64,000 nt of DNA from Nocardia caishijiensis NBRC 108228 (GTDB taxonomy: Bacteria; Actinomycetota; Actinomycetes; Mycobacteriales; Mycobacteriaceae): NCBI RefSeq assembly GCF_001612825.1, contig NZ_BDBE01000038.1:1-64000 (forward strand). Reading direction: 5' to 3'. The notes under the pieces were generated by a model. The model was given only the letters and a program-made list of their open reading frames with translations. It was not told the origin of the DNA and did no database searches. The position numbers and the translations under genes were made by a program. Of the stretch, positions 36,877 to 46,008 are shown one piece after another (the stretch's first letter is position 1; the number at the start of each line of letters is the position of its first letter).

Positions 36877-37424
36877 AACCCGCCCTGCGGACAGTCCTAT
36901 TGGCGGCACTGTGCCTAATTTTCACTGTGACAGGATGCGGATCATCAGGAGGACCAAACGTGGACGAATCGCTGACAGCTCCAGACGCACAACGAAAAAT
37001 CTACGCGTACATGTCCCAGGCGCTCACTGGCATGCCGGACACAACGTCACTATCGAAGACTCCAGATGTTTCCGACCTTGCGGAAAAGCAAAATCGACCT
37101 CCGCTGCCGAACGCGTGCTGGGATGGGAACGTCCAGTCGGATGGACCTCGCTACATCAGCTCGTCTTATTGGGTTGTCGGAATTCCACCATCGGCAGGGA
37201 AAGAATATTTCGACCTCTTTGCCGAGAGTTGGAAAAACAATGGCTGGAAGACTTCAGCAGAGATGATCGGCATTGCTCGAGTCGACTTTCCTGACGGGTT
37301 CGGGATCAAGCTCAACGCGGGACCGGACTATCGCTTCATGAGCTTGACGGGATACTCCCCATGCATGCCGGATACAACAATCGAAGACATGGATAGCGAT
37401 CCGCGAACAATTCCCCACCCTTGA
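36873..37424 (+). CDS. Third lipoprotein of the cargo cluster
   Basis: A 183-aa lipoprotein from GTG 36873 (MKPALRTVLLAALCLIFTVT then GCGSSG): lipobox VTGC with C22. GGTGAG lies 7-12 nt upstream. The mature part has strands and two cysteines (PNACWDGNVQ; YSPCMPDT) and a segment EYFDLFAESWKNNGWKT, similar in layout to mycobacterial LppJ-like lipoproteins that accompany large type VII cargo genes. Its former upstream partner appears to be the adjacent remnant. It ends the plus-strand cluster. Confidence 0.72.
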   Translation: MKPALRTVLLAALCLIFTVTGCGSSGGPNVDESLTAPDAQRKIYAYMSQALTGMPDTTSLSKTPDVSDLAEKQNRPPLPNACWDGNVQSDGPRYISSSYWVVGIPPSAGKEYFDLFAESWKNNGWKTSAEMIGIARVDFPDGFGIKLNAGPDYRFMSLTGYSPCMPDTTIEDMDSDPRTIPHP

Positions 37425-37700
37425 TCACGGACTGTTGCCACTAACCGCGGCGTCCACCTTCTTTCTGCCCTGTGCTGCGTCGGTGATGAGGAACGTCGCG
37501 CGGGCCGGTCTGTCCACCAACTTCCCTCGGTACAGCGCGCTGAGCGCCCACCCGATTCGATTGTCAACATGTCGGGGTCCTGACGGCAACACCTCGGCTA
37601 GCTCGCCATGTGCAGGTCCCGTTTCCCCAGACCTGACCATCGCTGAGGACCTCCAGTACCGGTGTGAGGAAACCTGACCAAATCGGCATTGCAGAGACAC
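37425..37700 (-). pseudogene. Fragment of an Mrr N-terminal winged-helix gene
   Basis: The minus-strand frame contains LAEVLPSGPRHVDNRIGWAL followed by SALYRGKLVDRPARATFLIT, matching the N-terminal winged helix of Mrr-type restriction proteins, which typically reads LLPSGRQTVFDNRVGWAKTY (from memory). The nuclease half is missing: the frame stops at 37425, the edge of the plus-strand cluster. It begins 12 nt after the hsdS stop on the same strand, so it was probably the gene following hsdS before being cut. It has no convincing start of its own. Confidence 0.6.
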
Positions 37701-37712
37701 GGTTGGCTGTGG

Positions 37713-38843
37713 TCACAGTTCGCCTCGGAAGGCGCGGGACTGGAGAGAGGCGAAGAGGGTGTCGAGTTCGGCGAGGGCTGCGGCATGCCGCAGCCTTATC
37801 CGGTCAACAGCTTCGATTGTGACCTTCATTCGAAATTGCTCTACTAGCGGAGGCACCGGCACCCTAAGTGCAGCAAGATTAGTTTGACTAACACCGGAGA
37901 TCGTAGCGCCTGTCACAATCGGATGTATGTGTGCTCCACGAAATCGCTCATTCGATAGCAGGCTGAACAGGTATCCTACAGTCACCTTCCGCGGATCTGG
38001 AGTCGCCCGAATCAGCGAGGACTCAAATAGCAGAGGATCATCGCAGATGGGGACGAGACAAGGCTTGGCGGCCCCCGAGTGATTCAGCGAACGTCGAGCG
38101 ATCAGGATATCCTCCGCACCCAGACCGTACTTTTCAATCTCATCTGTACTGCAATTGACTCGACGGAGCTTGCCGCGTTCCACGATGCCGTAGAACACGT
38201 CGCCCATATGAACCATCTCTATACCATCGTCGGAGTAGTCGTCTTTAGGGAAATACGCGCCGTTCTGTAGTGGACGGGCAAGCACGTCAGCAAGTCGGCG
38301 AACCGGCCAGTCCCGACTATTCGAAGCAGGGTCACCGAACATGTCGATGAAGATCGACTGGGTCAGTTCGTCGAGGTGGGCGAGGGCTTCGCGGCGCTTG
38401 GTGCGGAGGGCGTCAGCGTGGTCGAGGATCGCCGCGATCCGCCGCTGCTCCGTGAGGGGCGGAATTGGGACCTCAAGGCGCTTTAGATACTTGAAGTGTC
38501 GGTCGTAGCCAGCACTCGGAATGTCTACGTAGCGTAGGTAGTGGTAGAAGAATCGTTCGTCTAGAGCACCGCACGGTTTGAGCACTTTGACACCATCTGC
38601 ACCGATTGCGAACGGAAAGTCGACGAGCTTCAGCACGCGTGTGTGGTCACCAAAGATCACCACGGGAAGTTCTGCTCGACACAGCGCTGTTGATGCATCG
38701 GTATATCCACCGATCAGCCCCCTGCCTTGATCCACTATCGGAATCGGCCCATCCAGGAGGTAGTCGCGTTGAGGGATCTTTACGTTTCCACTGGAAAGAT
38801 CTCTTACAACATCGGTGAAATCGGCAATTTCCCACTGGCTCAC
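37713..38843 (-). CDS. hsdS: Type I restriction-modification specificity subunit HsdS
   Basis: HsdS selects the bipartite DNA target for methylation and cleavage. The 376-aa protein has two target-recognition domains, each followed by a conserved helix: first EVPIPPLTEQRRIAAILDHA with the coiled spacer ALRTKRREALAHLDELTQSI (about 130-170), second VPVPPLVEQFRMKVTIEAVD near the C-terminus. It is complete, somewhat short for the family. The recognition domains use more AT-rich codons than hsdM, as usual for exchanged segments. GTG start overlaps the hsdM stop (GTGA). The recognition sequence cannot be predicted. Confidence 0.93.
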   Translation of the reverse strand: MSQWEIADFTDVVRDLSSGNVKIPQRDYLLDGPIPIVDQGRGLIGGYTDASTALCRAELPVVIFGDHTRVLKLVDFPFAIGADGVKVLKPCGALDERFFYHYLRYVDIPSAGYDRHFKYLKRLEVPIPPLTEQRRIAAILDHADALRTKRREALAHLDELTQSIFIDMFGDPASNSRDWPVRRLADVLARPLQNGAYFPKDDYSDDGIEMVHMGDVFYGIVERGKLRRVNCSTDEIEKYGLGAEDILIARRSLNHSGAAKPCLVPICDDPLLFESSLIRATPDPRKVTVGYLFSLLSNERFRGAHIHPIVTGATISGVSQTNLAALRVPVPPLVEQFRMKVTIEAVDRIRLRHAAALAELDTLFASLQSRAFRGEL

Positions 38844-40384
38844 GCCACACCGCCCGCAAGCATCTCTCGCAGCTGCGCCATACCGTCGCCGATCTCTTTC
38901 TCAAGTCGGTCGAGCTCATCGAGAATCTCGGTCGGCGACCTGTGCTCGACCTCCTCGTGCACGATCTCTTTGTACCGGTTCAACGACAGGTCATACCCCT
39001 GGGCGGCGATGTCGTCCTTCGGTACGCAGAAGCTTTGCTCAGTCCGAGCCCGCTCCAGCTCCGATCCGTCGCGTTCGGCCCAGCGCCGCAACACATCCGG
39101 CAGGTTGTTCTTCGCGTGCTCGTCCGCCGACAGTTCCGCGAGGGCACCGAGTTTGTCGGTGTCCAGCAGCGGGTTGCGTTTGTCGTCCAGAGACCAACCA
39201 TCGGCCTGCACGTCGTAGAACCACACATTGTCGGTTCCACCCGAGTCGGTCTTGGTGAAGAACAGGATCGCTGTCGACACACCCGCGTACGGTTTGAACA
39301 CCCCCGACGGCAGCTTCACCACCGCGTCGAGCTTCTGCTCCTCCACCAGAATCCGCCGAAGTTCCTTGTGCGCCTTCGACGAACCGAACAGCACCCCGTC
39401 GGGCACGATCACCGCAGCCTGCCCGCCTGGCTTCAGGAGGCGCAGGAACAGTGCCAGGAACAGCAGTTCGGTCTTCTTCGTCTTGGCGATCTGTTGTAGG
39501 TCTTTCGCCGTGTTCTCGTAGTCGAGCGAACCGGCGAACGGCGGGTTCGCCAGGACCAGCGAATATGCTTCGGCATCACCGATATTCGCCTCGGCGAGGG
39601 AGTCGCGGTAGCGGATGTCGGGCTGCTCGATGCCGTGCAGGAGCATGTTCATCGACCCGATGCGCAGCATCGTATTGTCGAAGTCGAAGCCGTGGAACAT
39701 CTTGTGGTGGTAGTGGTGGCGGCCCATGCCGGAGTTGATCGCGTCGGCGTGGTTCGCGCGCATGTACTCCGAGGCGGCGACCAGGAAGCCGCACGTGCCG
39801 GAGGCCGGGTCGACGATGGTGTCGCCCGGTTTGGGGGCCGTCATGTGCACCATCAGTTCGATGATGTGGCGTGGGGTACGGAACTGGCCGTTCTGGCCCG
39901 CGGAGGCGATCTTCGCGAGCAAGTATTCGTAGATGTCGCCCTTGGTGTCGCGGTTCTCCATCGGCACCTTGTCCAGGCGGTCCACCACCCGTTGCAGCAT
40001 GCCCGGGTTCGGGATCGTGAGTCGCGCGTCCTTCATGAAGTGGGCGTAGGTGGAGTCCTCGCCGCGCATATCCTTGATGAACGGGAACACCCGGTTGGCG
40101 ACGATGTCGAACATCTCTTCGGCATGCCGTTGCTTGAACACCGACCAGCGCAGGTCGTTGTAGGGCCGACCCTCCTCGTCGTTCCCTTCCGGGAACGGGT
40201 TGTCTTCGATCGGCTGCCCGAGCAGGTTCGCCTGCTCCAGTGCGCGTGTTTGCTCGTCGTCGAGCCGCCGGATGAACAGCAAGTAGGTGATCTGCTCCAT
40301 CACCTCGAGAGGGTTGGAGATACCGCCCGTCCAGAACGCGTCCCAGACTGCGTCGACCTTGTTCTTGATGTCACCGGTGATCAC
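38840..40384 (-). CDS. hsdM: Type I restriction-modification methyltransferase HsdM
   Basis: N6-adenine DNA methyltransferase subunit, 514 aa. The N-terminal helical HsdM_N domain (1-135) is followed by the Rossmann methylase with AdoMet motif DPASGTCGF (192-200) and catalytic motif NPPF (280-283). GTG start at 40384 with only a weak GGAA upstream. It forms a coupled unit with hsdS. The normal family length and intact motifs suggest a functional methylase. Confidence 0.95.
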   Translation of the reverse strand: MITGDIKNKVDAVWDAFWTGGISNPLEVMEQITYLLFIRRLDDEQTRALEQANLLGQPIEDNPFPEGNDEEGRPYNDLRWSVFKQRHAEEMFDIVANRVFPFIKDMRGEDSTYAHFMKDARLTIPNPGMLQRVVDRLDKVPMENRDTKGDIYEYLLAKIASAGQNGQFRTPRHIIELMVHMTAPKPGDTIVDPASGTCGFLVAASEYMRANHADAINSGMGRHHYHHKMFHGFDFDNTMLRIGSMNMLLHGIEQPDIRYRDSLAEANIGDAEAYSLVLANPPFAGSLDYENTAKDLQQIAKTKKTELLFLALFLRLLKPGGQAAVIVPDGVLFGSSKAHKELRRILVEEQKLDAVVKLPSGVFKPYAGVSTAILFFTKTDSGGTDNVWFYDVQADGWSLDDKRNPLLDTDKLGALAELSADEHAKNNLPDVLRRWAERDGSELERARTEQSFCVPKDDIAAQGYDLSLNRYKEIVHEEVEHRSPTEILDELDRLEKEIGDGMAQLREMLAGGVA

Positions 40385-40446
40385 GGATTCCGATACCTGC
40401 CTGTTCTACTCGACGACGGCCATCAGAACTGTATAGACCGCGTCGG

Positions 40447-40896
40447 TCAGTGGTAGCGCAGGGACGGTTCCGCATCGCCGTCGATTGTCAGCCGCCAACG
40501 GCCGTCGGACGGCCCGTGGACGTCGACGAGGTTCTCGACTGTCGCGATCGGGCCGGAGACGGTGATGTCGCCGAATGTGTAGGTTGCCTTCGGTAGCGAT
40601 TTCCGAGTCGGCGCCGACCGTCAACGAAAACCGCACGCCTAGCGCGCGCCCGAGCCGGTCGAGAACGGCCAAGGTCGGCACACCGCCACCACCGGCCTCG
40701 AGTCGGGAGATCGCAGGCTGGGTTGTTTGCGCGCGGCGAGCCAGTTCGGACTGGGATATGCCGAGCGCGACGCGACGCGCGTAGACGGCTCGCCCGAGAG
40801 TGATTTCTACTCGCGCGATCTCCCTCGCCGCGCGGTACTCGTCGGTGTCACGCTTTGCTTCGAGTCTTCGGCGAGCTTGCCGTGTGTGCTTTTCAT
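40447..40896 (-). pseudogene. XRE-family regulator (antitoxin-like), broken by two frameshifts
   Basis: ATG 40896 has a strong GGGAGG site but its frame stops after 29 codons. The -1 frame carries a clear helix-turn-helix: VYARRVALGISQSELARRAQ, TTQPAISRLEAGGGGVPTLA, VLDRLGRALGVRFSL. A second shift near ACCGAAGGCAACC returns to the first frame, which reads YTFGDITVSGPIATVENLVD and ends at the TGA at 40447. The two shifts cancel, so the whole ~149-codon gene is present but cannot be translated in one piece. Family resemblance is to HigA-type antitoxins; no toxin gene adjoins it. It lies between dnaE and hsdM. Confidence 0.7.
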
Positions 40897-40925
40897 CGGT
40901 CCTCCCACGAGGTGCCCGCGCCTTC

Positions 40926-43900
40926 TCAGCCCAGGCAGCCCGGGCCGAGAAGTGCTTTCAGGTCGCCCATCAGGGCCGAGGACGGTGATACGCGCCAGGC
41001 GTCGTTGAGCTTGAGCAGGGTGGTCTTCTCCCGGGAACCGACGTGGCGGATGTGGACATCGGAGGTGCCGGGGTGGCGGGAGAGGACCTTTTTGAGTTCC
41101 TTGACCTTGTCCGGGGTGCACATGCGGGTGGTCATGACAACCGATACCGGTTTGGCTACGCCGATGGCCGAAAGGTCTGGTACCACGAGGTCGTTGGCGA
41201 TCAGGGAGATGCGGTCGTCGCGTACCGAGACGCGGGCCTTCACCAGGACGACGGCGTCTTCGACCACATCCATGCCGTACACCGAGTACGACTGCGGGAA
41301 GAACAGCACCTCCACGCCACCGGTGAGATCCTCGAGTTGGGCCGAAGCCCAGGCCAGACCGTTCTTGTTGATGCGGCGGTTCACCGAGGCGAGGATGCCG
41401 CCGATGGTCACCTGCGCGCCGTCCTTGACGTCACCTTCCAGGATGGCGGGGATCGGGGTGTCGACCTGGGCGGCGAGGACGTGTTCGACGCCGTTGAGCG
41501 GGTGGCCCGACACGTACAGGCCGAGCATCTCTCGTTCCAGGGCCAGCTTGTGTTTGGTTTCCCATTCGTCGTCGGGCACCTTCACGTTGAACACCGACGC
41601 CATCGACTCGTCGGCGTCGTCCATGCCGCCGAACAGGTCGAACTGGCCGATGGCCTCGGCCTTCTTGGTCGACATCACCGCATCGATCGCGTCCGAATGC
41701 ACCAGCATCAGACCCTTGCGTGGATGGCCGAGCGAGTCGAAAGCGCCTGCCTTGATGAGCGATTCGGTGACCTTCTTGGAGCAGGCCGTCGCATCGACCT
41801 TGTTCAGGTAGTCCGAGAAATCGGTGAACTTCGACTTCTCCTTGCGGGCGGCGATGATCGAGGACACCACGTTGGCGCCGACGTTGCGCACCGCGCCGAG
41901 GCCGAAGCGGATGTCCTTGCCCACCGAGGCGAAGTTCTGCTCGGACTCGTTCACGTCGGGCGGCAGCACCGTGATGCCCAGTTTGCGGCAGTCCGACAGG
42001 TAGATGGCGGCCTTGTCCTTGTCGTCACCCACGGAGGTGAGCAGACCGGCCATGTACTCGGCCGGATAGTTCGCCTTCAGATAGGCCGTCCAGAACGACA
42101 CCAGGCCGTATCCGGCGGCGTGCGATTTGTTGAACGCGTACCCGGCGAACGGGAGGATCGTGTCCCACAGCGCCTTGATGGCAGGTTCGGAGAAGTCGTT
42201 GGCGAGCATGCCCTCGCGGAAACCGGCGTAGGCCTCTTCCAGCACCGACAGCTTCTTCTTACCCATGGCGCGGCGCAGGATGTCGGCTTGACCGAGGGAG
42301 TACCCGGCCACCTTCTGCGCGATCTGCATGATCTGTTCCTGATAGACGATCAGGCCGAAGGTGTCGGCCAGGATGTCTTTCAGCGGCTCTTCGAGTTCGG
42401 GGTGGATCGGTTTGACTTCTTGCCGCCCGTTCTTGCGGTCGGCGTAGTCGTTGTGGGCGTTCATGCCCATGGGGCCGGGACGGTAGAGGGCGAGCACCGC
42501 GACGATGTCGCCGAAGCCGGTGGGTTGCATGCGGCGCAGCAGGTCGCGCATGGCGCTGCCGTCGAGCTGGAACACGCCGAGAGTGTCGCCGCGGGCGAGC
42601 AATTCGTAGGTGGCCGGATCGTCGAGCGGCAGGTGATCCATGTCGAGATCGATGCCGCGGTTGGCTTTGATGTTCTCCAGGGCGTCACCGATGACGGTGA
42701 GGTTGCGCAGGCCGAGGAAGTCCATCTTCAGCAGGCCGATCGCCTCACACGACGGGTAATCCCAGCCGGTGATGATCGCGCCGTCCTGTGCGCGTTTCCA
42801 CACGGGGATGGCGTCGGTGAGCGGTTCCGACGACATGATGACGGCGCAAGCGTGCACGCCCGCGTTGCGGATGAGGCCTTCCAGACCGCGTGCGGTTTCG
42901 TAGATCTTGGCGACATCGGGGTTGGTGGAGATGAGTTCGCGGACCTCGGCGGCTTCCTTGTACCGCTCGTGGTCGGGATCGGTGATTCCGGCGACCGAGA
43001 TGTCCTTGGCCATGATCGGCGGCGGCAGCGCCTTGGAGATCTGGTCGGCGATCGCGAATCCGGGCTGGCCGAACAACACTCGCGCGGAGTCCTTGATCGC
43101 GGCCTTGGTCTTGATGGTGCCGAAGGTGATCACCTGGGCCACCCGGTCGCTGCCCCACTTGTCGGTGGCGTAGCGGACCATCTCACCTCGGCGGCGATCG
43201 TCGAAGTCGATATCGATATCGGGCATCGACACGCGCTCGGGATTCAGGAACCGCTCGAACAGCAGACCGTGCGGGATCGGGTCGATGTTGGTGATGCCCA
43301 TCGCGTAGGCGACCAACGAACCGGCGGCCGAACCACGACCCGGGCCCACCCGGATACCGACCTCGAGTGCGTGCTTGATGAGGTCACCGACGACGAGGAA
43401 GTAGGCGGGGAAACCCATGTCGCAGATGACTTTGAGTTCGAAATCGGCGCGATCGAGGTACTCGCGCGACGGACCGTCCGGGAAACGACGATCCAGACCG
43501 TCGAGGACCTCCTTACGCAGCCAGCTGGCCTGGGTGTGACCCTCGGGGACCGGGAAGATCGGCATCCGGTCGCGGTGTTGCCACACCTCGTCGTAGGACT
43601 GCACGCGTTCACCGATGAGTTCGGTGTTGTCGCAGGCACCGGGGACCTCGGCGTCCCAGATGGCCCGCATCTCCTGCGCGGATTTCAGGTAGTAGCCGTC
43701 GCCGTCGAACTTGAAACGGGTCGGGTCCGACAGCGTCTTACCGGTCTGAATGCACAGCAGCGCTTCGTGATTGGTCGACTGATCCTTGGTGACGTAATGG
43801 CAGTCGTTGGTGGCCAGCGGCGGGATGTCGAGTTGCTTGCTCACCATGAGCAGGCCCTCACGCACGCGCCGCTCGATCGACAGACCGTGGTCCATCACCT

Positions 43901-44471
43901 CGAGGAAGAAGTTGTCCTTACCGAAGATCTCCTGCCACTTCGCCGCGGCCTCGAGGGCTTCGCGTTCGTGGCCCAGGCGCAATCGGGTCTGCACCTCACC
44001 CGACGGGCAACCGGTGGTGGCGATGATGCCCTCGGCGTGGGCGGCGATGATCTCCTCGTCCATGCGCGCCCACTTACCGAGCTGGCCCTCGATGGAAGCC
44101 AGGCTCGACAGCTTGAACAGGTTGCGCAGACCGGTCGCGTTCTCGGCGACCATCGTCATGTGGGTGTAGGCACCCGAACCGGACACGTCGTCACTCTTCT
44201 GCGACGGGTCACCCCACAGCACACGCTTGGTGTCGAAGCGCGAACCCGGCGCGATGTAGGCCTCGATCCCGATGATCGGCTTGATGCCCGCGTTCTTCGC
44301 CGAGTTGTAGAACTCGCTGGCGCCGTACATGTTGCCGTGGTCGGTCATCCCGACCGCGGTCATCCCCAACCGCTCCGCCTCCGCGAACAACGGCGAAATC
44401 TTCGCCGCACCGTCGAGCATGGAGTACTCGGTGTGGTTGTGCAGGTGAACGAACGATCCGGACGAAGCCAA
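40926..44471 (-). CDS. dnaE: DNA polymerase III alpha subunit DnaE1
   Basis: The main replicative DNA polymerase. From TTG 44471 the product is 1181 aa, close to the 1184 aa of M. tuberculosis DnaE1, and begins MASSGSFVHLHNHTEYSMLD, the PHP exonuclease domain. GGAGGAAGG precedes the TTG by 6-14 nt; the ATG at 44489 would add six residues but places that ribosome site inside the gene. The polymerase aspartates are D418, D420 and D422 in PDIDIDFDDRR. The fingers, helix-hairpin-helix and OB regions follow (GGILASVNRRINKNG near 1045). A backbone gene at the right edge of the island. Confidence 0.95.
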   Translation of the reverse strand: MASSGSFVHLHNHTEYSMLDGAAKISPLFAEAERLGMTAVGMTDHGNMYGASEFYNSAKNAGIKPIIGIEAYIAPGSRFDTKRVLWGDPSQKSDDVSGSGAYTHMTMVAENATGLRNLFKLSSLASIEGQLGKWARMDEEIIAAHAEGIIATTGCPSGEVQTRLRLGHEREALEAAAKWQEIFGKDNFFLEVMDHGLSIERRVREGLLMVSKQLDIPPLATNDCHYVTKDQSTNHEALLCIQTGKTLSDPTRFKFDGDGYYLKSAQEMRAIWDAEVPGACDNTELIGERVQSYDEVWQHRDRMPIFPVPEGHTQASWLRKEVLDGLDRRFPDGPSREYLDRADFELKVICDMGFPAYFLVVGDLIKHALEVGIRVGPGRGSAAGSLVAYAMGITNIDPIPHGLLFERFLNPERVSMPDIDIDFDDRRRGEMVRYATDKWGSDRVAQVITFGTIKTKAAIKDSARVLFGQPGFAIADQISKALPPPIMAKDISVAGITDPDHERYKEAAEVRELISTNPDVAKIYETARGLEGLIRNAGVHACAVIMSSEPLTDAIPVWKRAQDGAIITGWDYPSCEAIGLLKMDFLGLRNLTVIGDALENIKANRGIDLDMDHLPLDDPATYELLARGDTLGVFQLDGSAMRDLLRRMQPTGFGDIVAVLALYRPGPMGMNAHNDYADRKNGRQEVKPIHPELEEPLKDILADTFGLIVYQEQIMQIAQKVAGYSLGQADILRRAMGKKKLSVLEEAYAGFREGMLANDFSEPAIKALWDTILPFAGYAFNKSHAAGYGLVSFWTAYLKANYPAEYMAGLLTSVGDDKDKAAIYLSDCRKLGITVLPPDVNESEQNFASVGKDIRFGLGAVRNVGANVVSSIIAARKEKSKFTDFSDYLNKVDATACSKKVTESLIKAGAFDSLGHPRKGLMLVHSDAIDAVMSTKKAEAIGQFDLFGGMDDADESMASVFNVKVPDDEWETKHKLALEREMLGLYVSGHPLNGVEHVLAAQVDTPIPAILEGDVKDGAQVTIGGILASVNRRINKNGLAWASAQLEDLTGGVEVLFFPQSYSVYGMDVVEDAVVLVKARVSVRDDRISLIANDLVVPDLSAIGVAKPVSVVMTTRMCTPDKVKELKKVLSRHPGTSDVHIRHVGSREKTTLLKLNDAWRVSPSSALMGDLKALLGPGCLG

Positions 44472-44719
44472 GACGGTCCTTCCTCCCATGGTGTCGACGG
44501 GGGTTGGCCTTGGCATTCTAGGCATGTGGGTACGACAAGTTTTCCCGTGCCACACGGGCGCCCCGTCTCCGCCTGGCAATGGCCCGGCGTGTCGTGGGCA
44601 AGGTCACCGGCGCGTCCCCGGCGGTGTCCGTTTTCCGCTGGTCGGACCAGCCCCGCGGATACGTCGACGGCGGGCGGTGACGGTCATAATCGGAGCGTGC
44701 AAGCTGAGCGGATCGACCC

Positions 44720-45898
44720 ATGACCACCTTCGTGGTCGCTGTCGCGGTGGTGGTGGCGATGGCGGCGGTCGTGTTGTTGATCTGGCGGCGGACGCAGGGG
44801 GTGGTGACGACTCCGGCGCAGCGGGCGGTGCATCAGGCGTTGCATACGGCGTCGTTGGCGGCGGTGCCGTTGCGGCGGGGGTTGACCGAGGAGTCGGCGC
44901 GGGCGGCGGCGCCGCATCTGCGGACGTTGGCGGCGGCGGAGGGGTTGGGGGTCGCGGATGCCGAGGGGGTGTTGCTGGCGTGGGACGGGCCGCATACGGG
45001 GATGCTCGAGGCCTTCGCCGATGCCGCGCGGCGGGCTGTCGCCGCGGAGCGGCCGGTGCTGGTGGACGGGGACGAGCACACGTTGATCGCGCAGCCGTTG
45101 CTGATCGATGTGGGCGCGGCGGTCGGGGCGCTCGGGATGGTCATCACCGGTAAGCCGGGGCCGGGGATGCTCGGCGCGGCGGCCGAGGTGGCGCGGTATG
45201 CCTGTGGGCAGCTGGAATTGGCGGAACTGGATGCGTCGCGGGCGCGGGTGGACCGGGCGGAAGTGCGGGCGCTGCGCGCGCAGATCAGTCCGCATTTCAT
45301 CTACAACGCGCTCAACACGATCGCGTCGTTCGTGCGCACCGATCCCGACCGGGCGCGTGAACTGATCCTCGAATTCGCCGATTTCACCCGGTACTCGTTC
45401 CGTGCGGCGGGCGAGTTCACCGTACTCGCCGACGAATTGCGCAATATCGAACGGTATCTGGCGTTGGAGCAGGCGCGATTCGGCGACGCCCTCGACGTGC
45501 GGCTGCGGATCGCCCCGGAGGTGCTCGGTGTCGTGCTGCCGTTCCTCGCTCTGCAACCACTGGTCGAGAACGCCGTGCGACACGGCCTCGACGGTGGCAG
45601 ACACGGTGGGCAGTTGAGCATCGTCGCCAGTGACGAGGGCACCGACTGCCTCATCAGCGTCGAGGACGACGGCATCGGCATGGACCCCGACCTGCTGCGC
45701 TCCGGCGCCCTCGACGCCGTCGACACCTCCGGCCCCACCCGCACCGGCGAAGCCGCCCACGTCGGCCTGTCCAACGTCGACGACCGCCTCCGCGCCGCCT
45801 TCGGCAACGACTACGGCCTCGTCGTGGAAACCGCACCAGGCGCGGGCACCAAGGTCAGCATGCGAGTCCCGAAATTCCGTCCCGGCATCCGCGCCTGA
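44720..45898 (+). CDS. LytS-type sensor histidine kinase
   Basis: A 392-aa kinase with one N-terminal membrane helix (3-22), a GAF-like middle (40-165) and a LytS-family core: ALRAQISPHFIYNALNTI with phospho-acceptor H192, N-box LQPLVENAVRHGLDGG, and VEDDGIGMD as G1 box. Divergent from dnaE. The LytTR response regulator follows after 344 nt that contain a GNAT remnant. Two symporter modules and acs lie downstream, suggesting it senses a carboxylate or related metabolic state. Confidence 0.88.
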   Translation: MTTFVVAVAVVVAMAAVVLLIWRRTQGVVTTPAQRAVHQALHTASLAAVPLRRGLTEESARAAAPHLRTLAAAEGLGVADAEGVLLAWDGPHTGMLEAFADAARRAVAAERPVLVDGDEHTLIAQPLLIDVGAAVGALGMVITGKPGPGMLGAAAEVARYACGQLELAELDASRARVDRAEVRALRAQISPHFIYNALNTIASFVRTDPDRARELILEFADFTRYSFRAAGEFTVLADELRNIERYLALEQARFGDALDVRLRIAPEVLGVVLPFLALQPLVENAVRHGLDGGRHGGQLSIVASDEGTDCLISVEDDGIGMDPDLLRSGALDAVDTSGPTRTGEAAHVGLSNVDDRLRAAFGNDYGLVVETAPGAGTKVSMRVPKFRPGIRA

Positions 45899-46008
45899 CT
45901 CCTCACAGCCGAGTCACCGGCTCAGCAGTGGCAATCGCGATCCGCACCGCTGGCGACGCCGCCAGCCGGAACCCGCGGCAGGCATCGCTCGCGCGATAGT
46001 GTCGCGCC

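Noticed and set aside
29424..37712. Integrase, transposase, attachment-site repeats or CRISPR array around the cargo cluster
   Set aside because: I looked for recombinase motifs and shared flanking words at both edges and for regularly spaced repeats and saw none; only chance 9-nt matches.
41043..44723. A 1226-codon open frame on plus opposite dnaE
   Set aside because: It is the high-GC shadow of dnaE: rich in His/Arg/Gly/Asp repeats, no domain, while the minus strand encodes a complete polymerase.
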